A DNA stretch of 64,000 bases from Bacteroidota bacterium (GCA_028408365.1 JAOOLD010000002.1:77183-141182), one strand, 5' to 3'; positions 19,496-29,451 are shown, numbered from the stretch's first letter. Program-made: numbers and translations. Notes: a model not told the origin generated them from the letters alone.

Positions 19496-20590
19496 ATGAA
19501 ATTAGCAATTCTAGGAACAAGAGGAATACCAAATAATTACGGAGGATTTGAGCAGTGTGCAGAGGTTTTAGCTGCAGGGTTACAAAAAAAAGGGCATGAA
19601 GTGACTGTCTATAATCCTTCTTTTCATAACTACAACAAGAAAGTATTTGATGGTGTTACAATAAAAAAAATATACTCACCAAATAAATTAATTGGTAATT
19701 CTGCATCAAATTTTGTGTTTGATTATTTATGTTTTAAAGATGCTGTAAAATCTGATTATGATATTATTCTGGAGCTTGGACTAATAACATCCTCTCCGTC
19801 TATAATTTTTGTAAGACACAGAGGCAAAATTATTGTTACTAACATTGACGGAATAGAATGGAGAAGAAAAAAATGGAACTTTATAATAAGATTCATAACA
19901 AGAAATATGGAAAAATTAGGTATAAGGTCTTCTGATTATCTAATTGCTGACAATTTAGGCATTCAAGATTATTTAAAAAAAACATATGATATAAGCGCAA
20001 AATATATTGCTTATGGAGCTGATATTTTAGACACTCCAGATCCCAAAATATTAGATGATTATAATTTGAAAGCTGGAAAATTCATATTATGTATAGGAAG
20101 AATTGAACCTGAAAACAATTATGAAATGATTTTTACATCATATGCAAAAGCTAAATTAAATATTCCATTGATTATAATAGGAAACCATCTAACAAAATTT
20201 GGTGATTACTTAAAGGATAAATTTAAAAATGAAAACATTTATTTCTTTGGATCAATTTATGAAAAAAAGATTTTAGATAATCTAAGATATTATTCAAAAT
20301 TGTATATTCATGGTCACTCAGTTGGAGGCACAAATCCATCGCTAATCGAAGCTATGTCTGCTAGCGCATTAGTTCTTATACATAGAAATAAATTTAACCT
20401 ATCTGTTTTAACAAATAATGAGCTAGCTTTTTCAAACTCCTATGAACTAAAAGAACTTTTGTTAGACAGTAAAATTATTTCAGAAAAAAAGAAACATATT
20501 AGTGAAAATCTCAAAATTATAAAAGAGAAGTTTTCTTGGGAAAAAATTATTGATGATTATGAAACTTTTTTTCTTAGTATTTTAAATTAA
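19496..20590 (+). CDS. Glycosyltransferase with DUF1972 N-terminal domain
   Basis: A 364-residue GT-B fold transferase. The N-terminal DUF1972 domain carries the diagnostic ILGTRGIPNNYGGFEQ at residues 4-19. The C-terminal glycosyl-transferase group 1 region has ILCIGRIEPENN near residue 197 and HSVGGTNPSLIEAM near 280, with the donor-binding E. Relatives transfer rhamnose or other deoxy sugars in exopolysaccharide or O-antigen assembly. It stands alone, so the polysaccharide cannot be named. Its 3' end overlaps hemW by nine bases. Confidence 0.88.
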   Translation: MKLAILGTRGIPNNYGGFEQCAEVLAAGLQKKGHEVTVYNPSFHNYNKKVFDGVTIKKIYSPNKLIGNSASNFVFDYLCFKDAVKSDYDIILELGLITSSPSIIFVRHRGKIIVTNIDGIEWRRKKWNFIIRFITRNMEKLGIRSSDYLIADNLGIQDYLKKTYDISAKYIAYGADILDTPDPKILDDYNLKAGKFILCIGRIEPENNYEMIFTSYAKAKLNIPLIIIGNHLTKFGDYLKDKFKNENIYFFGSIYEKKILDNLRYYSKLYIHGHSVGGTNPSLIEAMSASALVLIHRNKFNLSVLTNNELAFSNSYELKELLLDSKIISEKKKHISENLKIIKEKFSWEKIIDDYETFFLSILN

Positions 20591-21700
20591 AAAAAGACTT
20601 TCTGTTATTTTGTCACATATAATTTTCCCTTTTCTCTCTAAAAAATAATTATTTTTTTTATTTGATACATATCCTTCTTTTTGCCAATGTTGAATATTTC
20701 TTAGAAAGAAAACTTTGTGAGACTTTTGCTTAATTTCTTTAATATTAATTCCTTTTTTAGTGCGTAGTCTTCTAATTATATATTCATTATAAATATCTTT
20801 CTTACTTAAAGTTTCACTTTCATAATATTTTGTGTTAGTTTTCAAGTATTTCATATAAAGAAAATTGTTTTTTACATTCCACCTTCTTGATAATCCGTTA
20901 AATGAGTGAGCAGAAGGACCAACGCCTAAATATTCGCTGCCAAACCAGTAGTTTTTATTATGATTAGACTCATAATTTTTTTTGCAAAAATTGGATATTT
21001 CGTAATTAACGAATCCTTTTTTTTCACTTAAATCAGCTATATGGTTATATTGATTTATAAATATTTCATCAGATGGTTTACTAATTTCCTTTTGTAAAAT
21101 TCTTTTGTGTAAAACTGTATTAGGTTCGATAGTAAGACCATAAATAGATAAATGATTAATATCATAACCAAAAAAGATATTTAAAGACTCATCCAGTTTT
21201 TTTAAGCCTTGATTGGGCAAATTAAACATAATGTCAACAGAGATATTTTTGATTCGAGAATTAATTGCAATCTCAACAGAATTCTTTGCTTGCATTGAGT
21301 TATGGGATCTATTTAATGATTTTAATATTTCGTCATCAAAAGATTGAACGCCAATACTTAATCTGTTAATACCTATATTAAAATAATCATCTAATTTTTT
21401 TTTATTAATATCATCGGGGTTAGTTTCAATTGTAATTTCAGTATTGTCAGTAATAATAAATACTTCACTTATGTTTTTTAATATTTTCTTTATCAAGTGA
21501 GTGGAGATAATTGATGGGGTTCCTCCTCCAAAGTAAATAGAGCTTAACTTTTTATCTTTTAAATAATCTTTTCTTGTCCGAATTTCTTTAATAATAGAGT
21601 TTATTAATTCTTCTTCTTTTTTTTTAGAAATTACAAAGTGAAAGTCACAGTATATGCACCTTTGTTTGCAGAAGGGAATATGTATATAAATGCTGCTCAC
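20582..21700 (-). CDS. hemW: Radical SAM heme chaperone HemW
   Basis: A 372-residue radical SAM protein formerly annotated as oxygen-independent coproporphyrinogen III oxidase. The iron-sulfur motif CKQRCIYC at residues 11-18 (CxxxCxxC) is followed by YFGGGTPS and the conserved GINRLSIGVQSFDD. The C-terminal HemW domain includes GVGPSAHSF. It lacks the extra N-terminal residues of true HemN, fitting HemW, which hands heme to client enzymes. The start is GTG at 21700, giving MSSIYIHIPFC, the usual beginning. Confidence 0.9.
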   Translation of the reverse strand: MSSIYIHIPFCKQRCIYCDFHFVISKKKEEELINSIIKEIRTRKDYLKDKKLSSIYFGGGTPSIISTHLIKKILKNISEVFIITDNTEITIETNPDDINKKKLDDYFNIGINRLSIGVQSFDDEILKSLNRSHNSMQAKNSVEIAINSRIKNISVDIMFNLPNQGLKKLDESLNIFFGYDINHLSIYGLTIEPNTVLHKRILQKEISKPSDEIFINQYNHIADLSEKKGFVNYEISNFCKKNYESNHNKNYWFGSEYLGVGPSAHSFNGLSRRWNVKNNFLYMKYLKTNTKYYESETLSKKDIYNEYIIRRLRTKKGINIKEIKQKSHKVFFLRNIQHWQKEGYVSNKKNNYFLERKGKIICDKITESLFLI

Positions 21701-21724
21701 TGAAATAGATTAAAAAATCATCAT

Positions 21725-21732
21725 TAAATTTG
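21725..21732 (+). promoter_or_regulatory. -7 promoter element (TAAATTTG), leaderless geometry, for msrB
   Basis: TAAATTTG is followed by four bases (TGAT) and the msrB ATG at 21737, the same spacing as at tadA, plsC, glmS and others in this window. Confidence 0.6.
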
Positions 21733-21736
21733 TGAT

Positions 21737-22120
21737 ATGAAACAAAATAAAAATTATTTCTCAACTTTAACAAAGGAAGAACATGAAATAATAGTAAATA
21801 AAGGTACTGAAAAACCATTCTCAGGAAAATACAATAACTTTTACCTTCAAGGAATTTTTGTTTGTAAAGCCTGTGAAACACCTCTTTACAAATCAAGTAA
21901 CAAGTTTGATTCAGGATGTGGTTGGCCTTCATTCGATGATGAAATAGAAGGTGCAATCTCAAGATTTCCTGACTATTCAGGAGGTAGAGTAAGAACTGAG
22001 ATTTGTTGCTCTAACTGTGGTGGGCATTTAGGTCATGTTTTTGAAGGTGAGAGATTTACGAAGAAAAATACTCGACATTGTGTTAACTCTTTAAGTATAA
22101 AGTTTGTTAAACAAAGCTGA
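21737..22120 (+). CDS. msrB: Peptide-methionine (R)-S-oxide reductase
   Basis: MsrB (127 aa) reduces methionine-R-sulfoxide in proteins or as free amino acid. Two zinc-binding CxxC pairs (CKAC and CSNC), the substrate motif SGCGWPSFD and the catalytic Cys in RHCVNSLSI near the C-terminus are all present. There is no signal peptide, so a cytoplasmic form is expected. It is flanked by hemW (divergent) and by the 3' end of the histidine kinase operon. Confidence 0.95.
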   Translation: MKQNKNYFSTLTKEEHEIIVNKGTEKPFSGKYNNFYLQGIFVCKACETPLYKSSNKFDSGCGWPSFDDEIEGAISRFPDYSGGRVRTEICCSNCGGHLGHVFEGERFTKKNTRHCVNSLSIKFVKQS

Positions 22121-22124
22121 TTAA

Positions 22125-23321
22125 CTATACTTTTTTAAGTTTTATACAAAAAATAGTTCCATAATTTTCTTCAGAACTTGACACAAAAATTTTCCCATTA
22201 TGATACTCTTCAATTATTCTTTTTGTTAATGAAAGACCTAATCCCCAGCCACTTTTCTTACTAGTGTAACCGGGTAAAAATATTTGATTAATTTTATTTT
22301 TAGCAATACCCTGTCCATAATCTTTTATGAAAATATCAACTTCATAATCATTACTTGTGACATCAAACTCTATTTTACCATTACCCTTCATAGCATCTGT
22401 TGCATTTTTACATAAATTCTCGATGGCCCATTCAAACAATGTTTTATTAGCACTTACAATTATGGGATCCTCAGGAAATTTTTTAATTATTTCTATTTTT
22501 TGAGGCAGCCTTTTTTCCAAGTATTCTAAAAAATTGCCTAATAGTTCATGAATCTGATAATTTTTCAGTGCAGGTACAGACCCAATTTTTGAAAACCTAT
22601 CAGTGATTGTCTCAAGTCTTTGTAAGTCTTTATTAATCTCATTTAGTGTATCAGTATTAATCTCACTATCCTTTAATAATTCACTCCACGCAATTAGTGA
22701 TGATAATGGTGTAGCTAATTGATGAGCAGTTTCTTTTGCCATACCAGCCCATACTTTATTCTGTTCAGATTTTTTAGCCGCACTAAAAATAATATATGCG
22801 ATAATAAAGAATATTAATATAAAGCCTAATTGATAAAAAGGATAGTAACGAAGCATACTCAAAATGTTAGAATCCTTATAGTATATAAATTGTTTATCTC
22901 CAATAAAATTTATCTCAATTGGAGTACTATTTTCCTCTTTCATTACTTTAAGTTGATGCTTTAAAAAATTATTTGTAATTTTTTTTTCTTCAAATAATTT
23001 AACTTTAAAAGTTAATAAACTATCTAATTTACTGTATGTTATTAAATTTCTGTACTCTAAAATACTATCACATTCATCAACTAAAATTAAAGGTATTTTC
23101 TTATTCTCTGTGATTACATTAATTGCTAATGAAAAGTCACCGTCAGATGATATATTAACTAAATTTTTGGTTGCCTGAGCCCATAACTCTATCTTCTTTC
23201 TCTCCTCCTTTTTCAGCTCTTTTACTAAGTTATTTGTAAAAATAATTGAAAATGCAGCTATTAATATTGCAAATAATAATAGCCATTTTTTCCATTTTTG
23301 CTCTTTATTATATACTGTCAT
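22125..23321 (-). CDS. Membrane sensor histidine kinase, no adjacent response regulator
   Basis: A 398-residue kinase with two membrane helices (about residues 12-32 and 163-182) bracketing a periplasmic sensor region. The H-box has the unusual spacing KETAHQLATPLSSL with His200 as the likely phosphorylation site. The ATPase domain shows NLCKNATDAM (N box), DYGQGI (G1), FLPGYTSKKSG and WGLGLSLTKRI (G2). It overlaps the AsmA-like gene by 14 bases and is last in the metG operon. No response regulator lies nearby, so its partner is elsewhere. The stimulus is unknown. Confidence 0.88.
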   Translation of the reverse strand: MTVYNKEQKWKKWLLLFAILIAAFSIIFTNNLVKELKKEERKKIELWAQATKNLVNISSDGDFSLAINVITENKKIPLILVDECDSILEYRNLITYSKLDSLLTFKVKLFEEKKITNNFLKHQLKVMKEENSTPIEINFIGDKQFIYYKDSNILSMLRYYPFYQLGFILIFFIIAYIIFSAAKKSEQNKVWAGMAKETAHQLATPLSSLIAWSELLKDSEINTDTLNEINKDLQRLETITDRFSKIGSVPALKNYQIHELLGNFLEYLEKRLPQKIEIIKKFPEDPIIVSANKTLFEWAIENLCKNATDAMKGNGKIEFDVTSNDYEVDIFIKDYGQGIAKNKINQIFLPGYTSKKSGWGLGLSLTKRIIEEYHNGKIFVSSSEENYGTIFCIKLKKV

Positions 23322-25782
23322 CCTCCCATTCTATTTCTGGAGCAATATCTTTTTTTTCATCTACAGTATCATTAATATTTTTTATAATCTCATTAATAAT
23401 TTTTTTTTCTTTTTCAATTTTGTTATTGATTTTTGCTCTAAATTTTATGTTATCGAATTCAATTTTTGTGTCATCAGTAGTTCCTATCATTTTAAGATAA
23501 ATTGCACTGAGACCTTCATTGTTTGATTTAATCTCACCAATTTCTTTATTTATTTTAGTATTCTTTTTTCTGAATTCGTTTGACATGAGCTCGGATAGAA
23601 GAAGAGTAATATCATAGTTGATCTCATTGTTTAAAGAGTGAGTGCCTGAAACAATTAAACTTAAGGCTGATGATATAATTTGCATTTCAGGTATTGTTAT
23701 AAGATTATCTTTAATTTCTATCTTATTTTCAAGCTTGGAAAATTTAACATCTTTTAAGTCTTCAACATTAACGAAATTAGATAAATTTCTTAAAGGTTTA
23801 AAGTTAATTAATTCTCCCCTTTCTATAGTCAGATTAGAATTCATTGTTAATCTTTCTTTTATGAAATTCATTCTATTATCCCAAACAGCTGATAAATTAA
23901 TATTTGCAGTACCAATTCCTTTAATATGTTTTGATTCTATGAAGCTTTGATTGAAGTTATTAAAAGAATTAAATGCTTGTCTAATATTTATTGAACTGAA
24001 GTTAAAACTTGTGGATAGCTTCAATTCATCCTCTATAGTTTTGTATAGCTGCATATCTCCTTCAAACTGACCATTTAGTGCAGAGGTTTTTGTGTTTCTT
24101 AAATTCAAAACTTGGTTGTCAATTAAAAAGTCTGTTGTTAAATTTAATGCGTCAAAACTATTGTATGTAAAGTTTTTGCTTGTCATGTTTATTTGAAGAT
24201 TAACCCATTTAGGTATGACAAACTCATCCTCGTTTAATTCTATAGTTTTATTTTTTTTAAATAAATCATCTAAGTTAACATATGTGGAATTTGTAGATCC
24301 TTGAAGAAAAAAATTTGTTTTCTTCCCCAAAATGTACTCTGGTATATTTAAAATCTTACCACTGAATTCAAAGTCTGATTCTCCGCTTGTAATATAACTT
24401 TTATAAACATCAAATTTTTTATTATTTAAATTAGCATCTAAAAACTCAAAGTTAAATGTGTTTTTGAAATTATTTAATTTATAGGAAAAGTTTTTAGCAT
24501 CTAATTTGAAGTTGTATTTTGATGCTAAAAATTTATTTTTAAACTCATTGTTGAATGAAAATTTTCCAGAATAATTACAAGCTACAAATAAATTACCAGT
24601 AATAGTTTCCACATTATCTTTTTTAAGTAACATTTCCAAATCACTTCCTCCAATTTTTGTTTTCATATCAAGATTTATAAAAAAATCCTGTAGATTTTCT
24701 ATAAAAAAATCTCCACTAAACTCGCTGTATTTTGTTTTGGCAAAGAAATTATCAAAAGTAAACTTTGTTGAACTTAAATTAGCATATTCACCATTCGAAA
24801 CTTTTCCGCTAAATTTCATGTCTTGGAGATTTAATTTTGATTTGTTAAATTTTAAACTTCCGTCCTGAACAAAATATTTAATATTAACTCTGGGGTTCTT
24901 TAAAGATTCATCTTCTTTAATGATACTTCCATTAAAAGATATTAAAGAGTTCAAGCTTGTACTCTCAAATAAGTAATCAAGATACTCAGGGCAATTCTTT
25001 CTAACATTAACAATTTTCTGGTTCTTAAAATCAAATTCTATGTTAAATGACCTCCACTCATTTATATTTCCAGAGACTGATTCTGATTCTAAATCATCAA
25101 TTTTAAGTTTTTCAAATTTATAATCAATTTGATTTTTTTTAATGTTAACATTTCCATTCAAATAAAGCTGTTTATTATCCAAGTGATTTTTACTAAAAAT
25201 TAAATCATCACAATACAAATTACCATTTAAATAAAAATTATTGCTTGATTTGCTTGTAATATCAAGATCTTTGATATTGAAGAAAATTTTATTGTTTTTT
25301 TGTAATTCAGAGTATCTGAAATCAGAATTAAAAATTTTAATTCTGTTAAAGATTTTTTTATTTACATCAACATCGGAGCTAGAACTTTTGAATATATTAA
25401 AGTTTGTATGTTGGTCTGATTTGTAAAGGTTAATCATGCCATCATTTATTTCAATAGTTGAGAAATAAATATTATTAGTCAAAAGCTTGATTAATGGTAA
25501 ATGTAATTGGCATTCTTTTGCAAAAAACAAGGTGTCGTTTTCAAAATTAGATTCTTCTTTAACATAAATGTTTTTTATCGAAATTGAAATATTTGTTAAA
25601 TTTTTAAAAGCAGATAAATCAATGTCTTCAAAAGAGCAGTCTGCTGAGATAACCTCATTAATACTATTAGTGATACTTTCTTTTATGAAATCGGATTTGT
25701 ATTTAGTAAAAAAAAATACCACTGCTACAAAAAGAAATAATAAGATAGATATTAGTAAGAATATTTTTTTTACTACTCCCAT
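23308..25782 (-). CDS. AsmA-family large periplasmic/inner-membrane protein
   Basis: An 824-residue protein with one N-terminal membrane anchor (residues about 5-24, KIFLLISILLFLFVAVV) and a long beta-strand-rich region rich in Asn, Lys and Phe. The C-terminal part (from about residue 600: KGIGTANINLSA, GELINFKPL, VSGTHSLNNEINYDI) matches the AsmA-like C-terminal domain. AsmA-like proteins are implicated in lipid transfer between membranes. A lysine/glutamate-rich tail (KINNKIEKEKK) follows. It is between the pseudouridine synthase gene (abutting) and the histidine kinase gene (overlapping). Confidence 0.8.
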   Translation of the reverse strand: MGVVKKIFLLISILLFLFVAVVFFFTKYKSDFIKESITNSINEVISADCSFEDIDLSAFKNLTNISISIKNIYVKEESNFENDTLFFAKECQLHLPLIKLLTNNIYFSTIEINDGMINLYKSDQHTNFNIFKSSSSDVDVNKKIFNRIKIFNSDFRYSELQKNNKIFFNIKDLDITSKSSNNFYLNGNLYCDDLIFSKNHLDNKQLYLNGNVNIKKNQIDYKFEKLKIDDLESESVSGNINEWRSFNIEFDFKNQKIVNVRKNCPEYLDYLFESTSLNSLISFNGSIIKEDESLKNPRVNIKYFVQDGSLKFNKSKLNLQDMKFSGKVSNGEYANLSSTKFTFDNFFAKTKYSEFSGDFFIENLQDFFINLDMKTKIGGSDLEMLLKKDNVETITGNLFVACNYSGKFSFNNEFKNKFLASKYNFKLDAKNFSYKLNNFKNTFNFEFLDANLNNKKFDVYKSYITSGESDFEFSGKILNIPEYILGKKTNFFLQGSTNSTYVNLDDLFKKNKTIELNEDEFVIPKWVNLQINMTSKNFTYNSFDALNLTTDFLIDNQVLNLRNTKTSALNGQFEGDMQLYKTIEDELKLSTSFNFSSINIRQAFNSFNNFNQSFIESKHIKGIGTANINLSAVWDNRMNFIKERLTMNSNLTIERGELINFKPLRNLSNFVNVEDLKDVKFSKLENKIEIKDNLITIPEMQIISSALSLIVSGTHSLNNEINYDITLLLSELMSNEFRKKNTKINKEIGEIKSNNEGLSAIYLKMIGTTDDTKIEFDNIKFRAKINNKIEKEKKIINEIIKNINDTVDEKKDIAPEIEWEDDSI

Positions 25783-26505
25783 TTATAATCTTTTGAGAAT
25801 ACTCACTTCTTTTTCAGTCAAGAATCGATACTTACCCCTGACAGTATTTTTTTTTGTTAAACCAGCAAAAGAAGTTCTATCTAATTTAGTTACTATGTAC
25901 CCAAGATGCTCGAAAATTCTTCTTACAATTCTATTCTTCCCAATATGAATTTCAATTCCTATATTTTTTTTTGTTTCTAGAAAAGATATTTTGTCGACTT
26001 TGACAGGGCCATCTTCTAAAATGAGATTCTTTCTGATTTTTTCAAAATCACTTGATTTCAAATTTTTATTTAATTCAACTCGATAGATTTTACTTATTTT
26101 GTTGCTAGGATGACAAAGTTTTTTTGACAAATCACCATCATTTGTAAACATTAGGACCCCAGTTGTATTTCTGTCAAGCCTTCCGACAGGATATAACCTC
26201 TCTCTGCAAGCACCACTAATTAAATCTAAAACTGTATTTCTTTTTTGAGGATCTTTCATTGTTGTGATAAAGTTTTTTGGTTTGTTTAGCACCAGATATT
26301 TTTGCTTTTCGGCTTTAATTACGGAATCATTAAATTTTACAATATCATTAATATCTACTTTATAGCCCATTGAAGTTATGATTTTGTTATTCACTTTAAC
26401 TAAGCCCAAAGAAATAAATTTATCAGCCTCTCTTCTTGAACAAATGCCAGAATTAGAAATGAATTTATTTAATCTAATTTTTTTAATTTCTCCTCTCAAA
26501 ATCAA
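25783..26505 (-). CDS. RsuA/RluB-family rRNA pseudouridine synthase
   Basis: A 240-residue protein with an N-terminal S4 RNA-binding domain (LNKFISNSGICSRREAD) and a pseudouridine synthase domain. The catalytic Asp is in GRLDRNTTGVLMFTNDG; IGKNRIVRRIFEHLGY is the conserved C-terminal motif. The target is probably 23S rRNA (RluB-like), although RsuA or RluE/F activity cannot be excluded. No ATG is available; TTG at 26505 overlaps the esterase stop as TTGA, with a second TTG six bases on. Its stop abuts the AsmA-like ATG. Confidence 0.85.
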   Translation of the reverse strand: MILRGEIKKIRLNKFISNSGICSRREADKFISLGLVKVNNKIITSMGYKVDINDIVKFNDSVIKAEKQKYLVLNKPKNFITTMKDPQKRNTVLDLISGACRERLYPVGRLDRNTTGVLMFTNDGDLSKKLCHPSNKISKIYRVELNKNLKSSDFEKIRKNLILEDGPVKVDKISFLETKKNIGIEIHIGKNRIVRRIFEHLGYIVTKLDRTSFAGLTKKNTVRGKYRFLTEKEVSILKRL

Positions 26506-27704
26506 TACTTTATAAACTTAGCTCCTTTGCTACCTATTGATATTATGTACATTCCAGAAGCAAGCTTATTTAATTTAATATTTTTCGAATTTGAGTTTTC
26601 AGACAGAGTTATCTTCTGAACATAGTTTCCGCTGACATCATATATAAAAGCTGGCTCACCATTAAAAGAACTACTAATATTTATTTTAAGTTCTTGCACA
26701 TTATTATCATAACTTATAACGAATATATCTTTAAAATTATTATCAGTGCCTAGTGATTGGTTGCAGGGTAGTAGATTGTAAATGAAATCTCTTGAAAATT
26801 CAAGACCTTGAATAAATTTAGGATTTACAACACCAAACTGTGCCCATTCGTGATTTGTAAAATTAAGTTCGAGCAATTGATTATTTAGACCTTGATTATT
26901 TGCCTTCATATGAATTTCGTTTGAACCACACAAGTTTAATAAGGCAGGATTGTTTAGAGCTGGGCTACAGTTGTAATTAACCACAAGATCTAAATCCCCA
27001 TGAACACTAACTATTGGTTCTTCAGCAGAATTGATCCAACCTAAATCATGTATACCACCTGCAAAGTTAATTACGCCGTTGATTTTAGATGAGAACCCAA
27101 AATTACCTGCATCTCCTTCTAGCGTACCTCCAATTGAAGATAATCTGGATAATATATTTTGAGGTAATTCTTGCTCGTTGTCTATGTAGGCGTGGTGAAT
27201 AGCAATAACTCCTCCAGCAGAGTAGCCTCCAATAAAAATTGCACTCGTATCTATACCATATGGGTTACCATTAATATAACTCTCTTTGAAAAATCTGATT
27301 GCTGCTCTGGCATCAGCTAGAGATTTTAGCACTGCATCTATCTGAGCATTTGTTGATAAGAAAAAAGTTAATATGTTGGATAGTCTATAGTTGACTGATG
27401 CAGTGACATACCCTCTTTTTGAAAAATATTCACAAAAATCAACACAGTCAATTGTTGATTTATCTCCGGCGGTAAACGATCCTCCATGAAAATAAAGTAT
27501 AAGTGGTCTATTTTGCAAACTGTCTCCAACAGGCGTGTACACATCCATCTCATGCTCGCTATCAAAAAAAATATCGGAGTAACTAGTAGTGGACACATCA
27601 ACATTTGAGAAAATTTCATTCATGTATCTCCCGTTACATTGACTAGCTGCATTATTTAGAAAAAACAGAAAGCAAATAATTAACAAATATTTATTTTTTT
27701 TCAT
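26502..27704 (-). CDS. Exported alpha/beta-hydrolase (carboxylesterase-like) with T9SS type A tail
   Basis: A 400-residue secreted hydrolase. The signal peptide ends near NNAASQ. The fold motifs are YFHGGSFTAGDK (oxyanion HGG), GGYSAGGVIAI (nucleophile Ser in GxSxG), SVHGDLDLVV (acid) and NHEW (probable His). Residues about 325-400 form a Por-type T9SS sorting domain with IYDVSGNYVQ, LASGMYIISI and a final KFIKY, so it should be exported through T9SS. The substrate is unknown. It lies oddly between metG and the pseudouridine synthase gene, overlapping both. Confidence 0.87.
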   Translation of the reverse strand: MKKNKYLLIICFLFFLNNAASQCNGRYMNEIFSNVDVSTTSYSDIFFDSEHEMDVYTPVGDSLQNRPLILYFHGGSFTAGDKSTIDCVDFCEYFSKRGYVTASVNYRLSNILTFFLSTNAQIDAVLKSLADARAAIRFFKESYINGNPYGIDTSAIFIGGYSAGGVIAIHHAYIDNEQELPQNILSRLSSIGGTLEGDAGNFGFSSKINGVINFAGGIHDLGWINSAEEPIVSVHGDLDLVVNYNCSPALNNPALLNLCGSNEIHMKANNQGLNNQLLELNFTNHEWAQFGVVNPKFIQGLEFSRDFIYNLLPCNQSLGTDNNFKDIFVISYDNNVQELKINISSSFNGEPAFIYDVSGNYVQKITLSENSNSKNIKLNKLASGMYIISIGSKGAKFIKY

Positions 27705-29394
27705 CTTCCATTTTCATTATGACTTTATCAATTTCCTCATCATTAATTCTACTGAAAAGGTGTTTTGGCGTACCAATTTTATGTCCTTCATTAATTATTT
27801 TAGATATATTAAAATCCCAAGAACAATTATTTTTCATGTCAATTATTTCTCTTAGTTGAAAAGAGCTAAAAGGTAAAAAAGGCTCTGAAATTACTGATAA
27901 AGCAGCAACTACTTTGATTGAAATATTCATTATTGTTTTTACTCTTGTTTCATCATTTTTAATCAACTTCCAAGGTTCAGTTTCGGTTAAGTATTTGTTG
28001 CCAAGTCTTGAAATGTTCATAAAACTCGTCAGACTCTTTTTAAACTCAAACTTTTCAATGTAATAACCGACTAATTCAATTGATTTTTCAGTCTCTTTTA
28101 AAATATCTTTATCAATACTCTGTAAATCACTTATTTTTGGTACGATTCCATCATAATATTTATTTGTCAAAACAATAACACGGTTAATAAAATTTGCGTA
28201 GATATCAACAAGTTCATTATTATTTCTATTTTGAAAATCCTTCCATGTAAAGTCAGAATCTTTTTTTTCGGGACTTATAGCACATAAATAGTATCTTAAC
28301 GAATCTTGCTTGTCCTTAAAATCTTTCTGAAACTCATGTAACCATATAGCCCAGTTTTTAGAAGTAGAAATTTTTCTTCCCTCTAAATTTAAAAACTCAT
28401 TTGAAGGAACATTTTTAGGTAATATATAATTCCCATGAATTTTTAGTAGAATAGGAAAAATTATGCAATGAAAAACAATGTTATCCTTACCTATAAAATG
28501 AATGAGCTCAGTTTCATCATTCATCCAATAATCTTTCCAGTTTTTATTATTCTCTTTTGCCCAAGCTTTAGTTGAGGAAATATATCCTATGGGAGCATCA
28601 AGCCATACATAGAGAACTTTTCCATCAGTGTTTTTAATTGGTAATTTTACTCCCCAGTCTAGATCTCTAGTCATTGCACGTTCATTCAACCCATTGTCAA
28701 TCCATGAATTACATTGACTAATTACCTGCGATTTCCAGTCTTTTGAGTTATGTTTTTTCTTTTCATTAATAACACCTTCATTAATCCATTCTTTTAACCA
28801 CTTCTCATGCTTTTGCATGTCTAAAAACCAATGTGTTGTATCTCTTAGCACAGGACTATTTCCACTAATTTTTGATTTTGGATTTATGAGTTCGTTTGGA
28901 CTAAGTGCGGTCCCACAATTCTCACATTGATCGCCATATGCATGTTCATATCCACATTTTGGACAGGTTCCTTCAATATATCTATCAGCTAAAAATTGAT
29001 TTTCTTGTTTGTCAAAATACTGTTTGGTAGTTAAGATTTTGAAAGCATTATTTTCATTAAGTTTTAAAAAAAAATCCTGAGCAGTCTTGTGGTGAGATTC
29101 TTCAGAAGTTCTATGAAAAAAATCAAAATCTATTCCAAAGTCTGAAAAAGTCTTTTTGTTAAGATTGTGAAATTTATCAATAATTTTTTTCGGAGTAGTT
29201 TTATTTTTTTTTGCTTGCAAAGTTATCGCCGCTCCGTGCTCGTCAGAACCACAAATAAAAGCCACATCATTTCCTTTATTTTTTTGATATCGCACAAAAA
29301 TATCGGCAGGTAAATAAGCCCCTGCCAAATGCCCAATATGAAGTGGTCCATTTGCATATGGTAGCGCAGATGTAACAGTAAACCTTTTTTTCAT
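27691..29394 (-). CDS. metG: Methionyl-tRNA synthetase
   Basis: MetRS (567 aa) charges initiator and elongator tRNA-Met. NGPLHIGHLAGAY contains the HIGH motif, SDEHGAAITL follows, and a zinc knuckle is formed by CPKCGYEH and CENCGTAL at about residues 143-161. KISTSKNWAIW is the KMSKS-equivalent, in the KISTS form. It lacks the C-terminal EMAP/Trbp111 dimerisation domain that many Bacteroidota MetRS carry (about 680-690 aa), so it is a short form. It heads an operon of five overlapping genes. Confidence 0.94.
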   Translation of the reverse strand: MKKRFTVTSALPYANGPLHIGHLAGAYLPADIFVRYQKNKGNDVAFICGSDEHGAAITLQAKKNKTTPKKIIDKFHNLNKKTFSDFGIDFDFFHRTSEESHHKTAQDFFLKLNENNAFKILTTKQYFDKQENQFLADRYIEGTCPKCGYEHAYGDQCENCGTALSPNELINPKSKISGNSPVLRDTTHWFLDMQKHEKWLKEWINEGVINEKKKHNSKDWKSQVISQCNSWIDNGLNERAMTRDLDWGVKLPIKNTDGKVLYVWLDAPIGYISSTKAWAKENNKNWKDYWMNDETELIHFIGKDNIVFHCIIFPILLKIHGNYILPKNVPSNEFLNLEGRKISTSKNWAIWLHEFQKDFKDKQDSLRYYLCAISPEKKDSDFTWKDFQNRNNNELVDIYANFINRVIVLTNKYYDGIVPKISDLQSIDKDILKETEKSIELVGYYIEKFEFKKSLTSFMNISRLGNKYLTETEPWKLIKNDETRVKTIMNISIKVVAALSVISEPFLPFSSFQLREIIDMKNNCSWDFNISKIINEGHKIGTPKHLFSRINDEEIDKVIMKMEDEKK

Positions 29395-29421
29395 TTATTA
29401 ATTCAGAAAAAATTATATTAG

Positions 29422-29429
29422 CAAATATA
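29422..29429 (-). promoter_or_regulatory. -7 promoter element (TATATTTG) for the metG operon
   Basis: TATATTTG followed by C on the minus strand, in the 57-base gap between divergent metG and the S66 carboxypeptidase gene. It ends 27 bases before the metG ATG and would drive the whole metG-to-kinase operon. Confidence 0.5.
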
Positions 29430-29451
29430 ACTTTTAGTTTTAGTTTATAAG

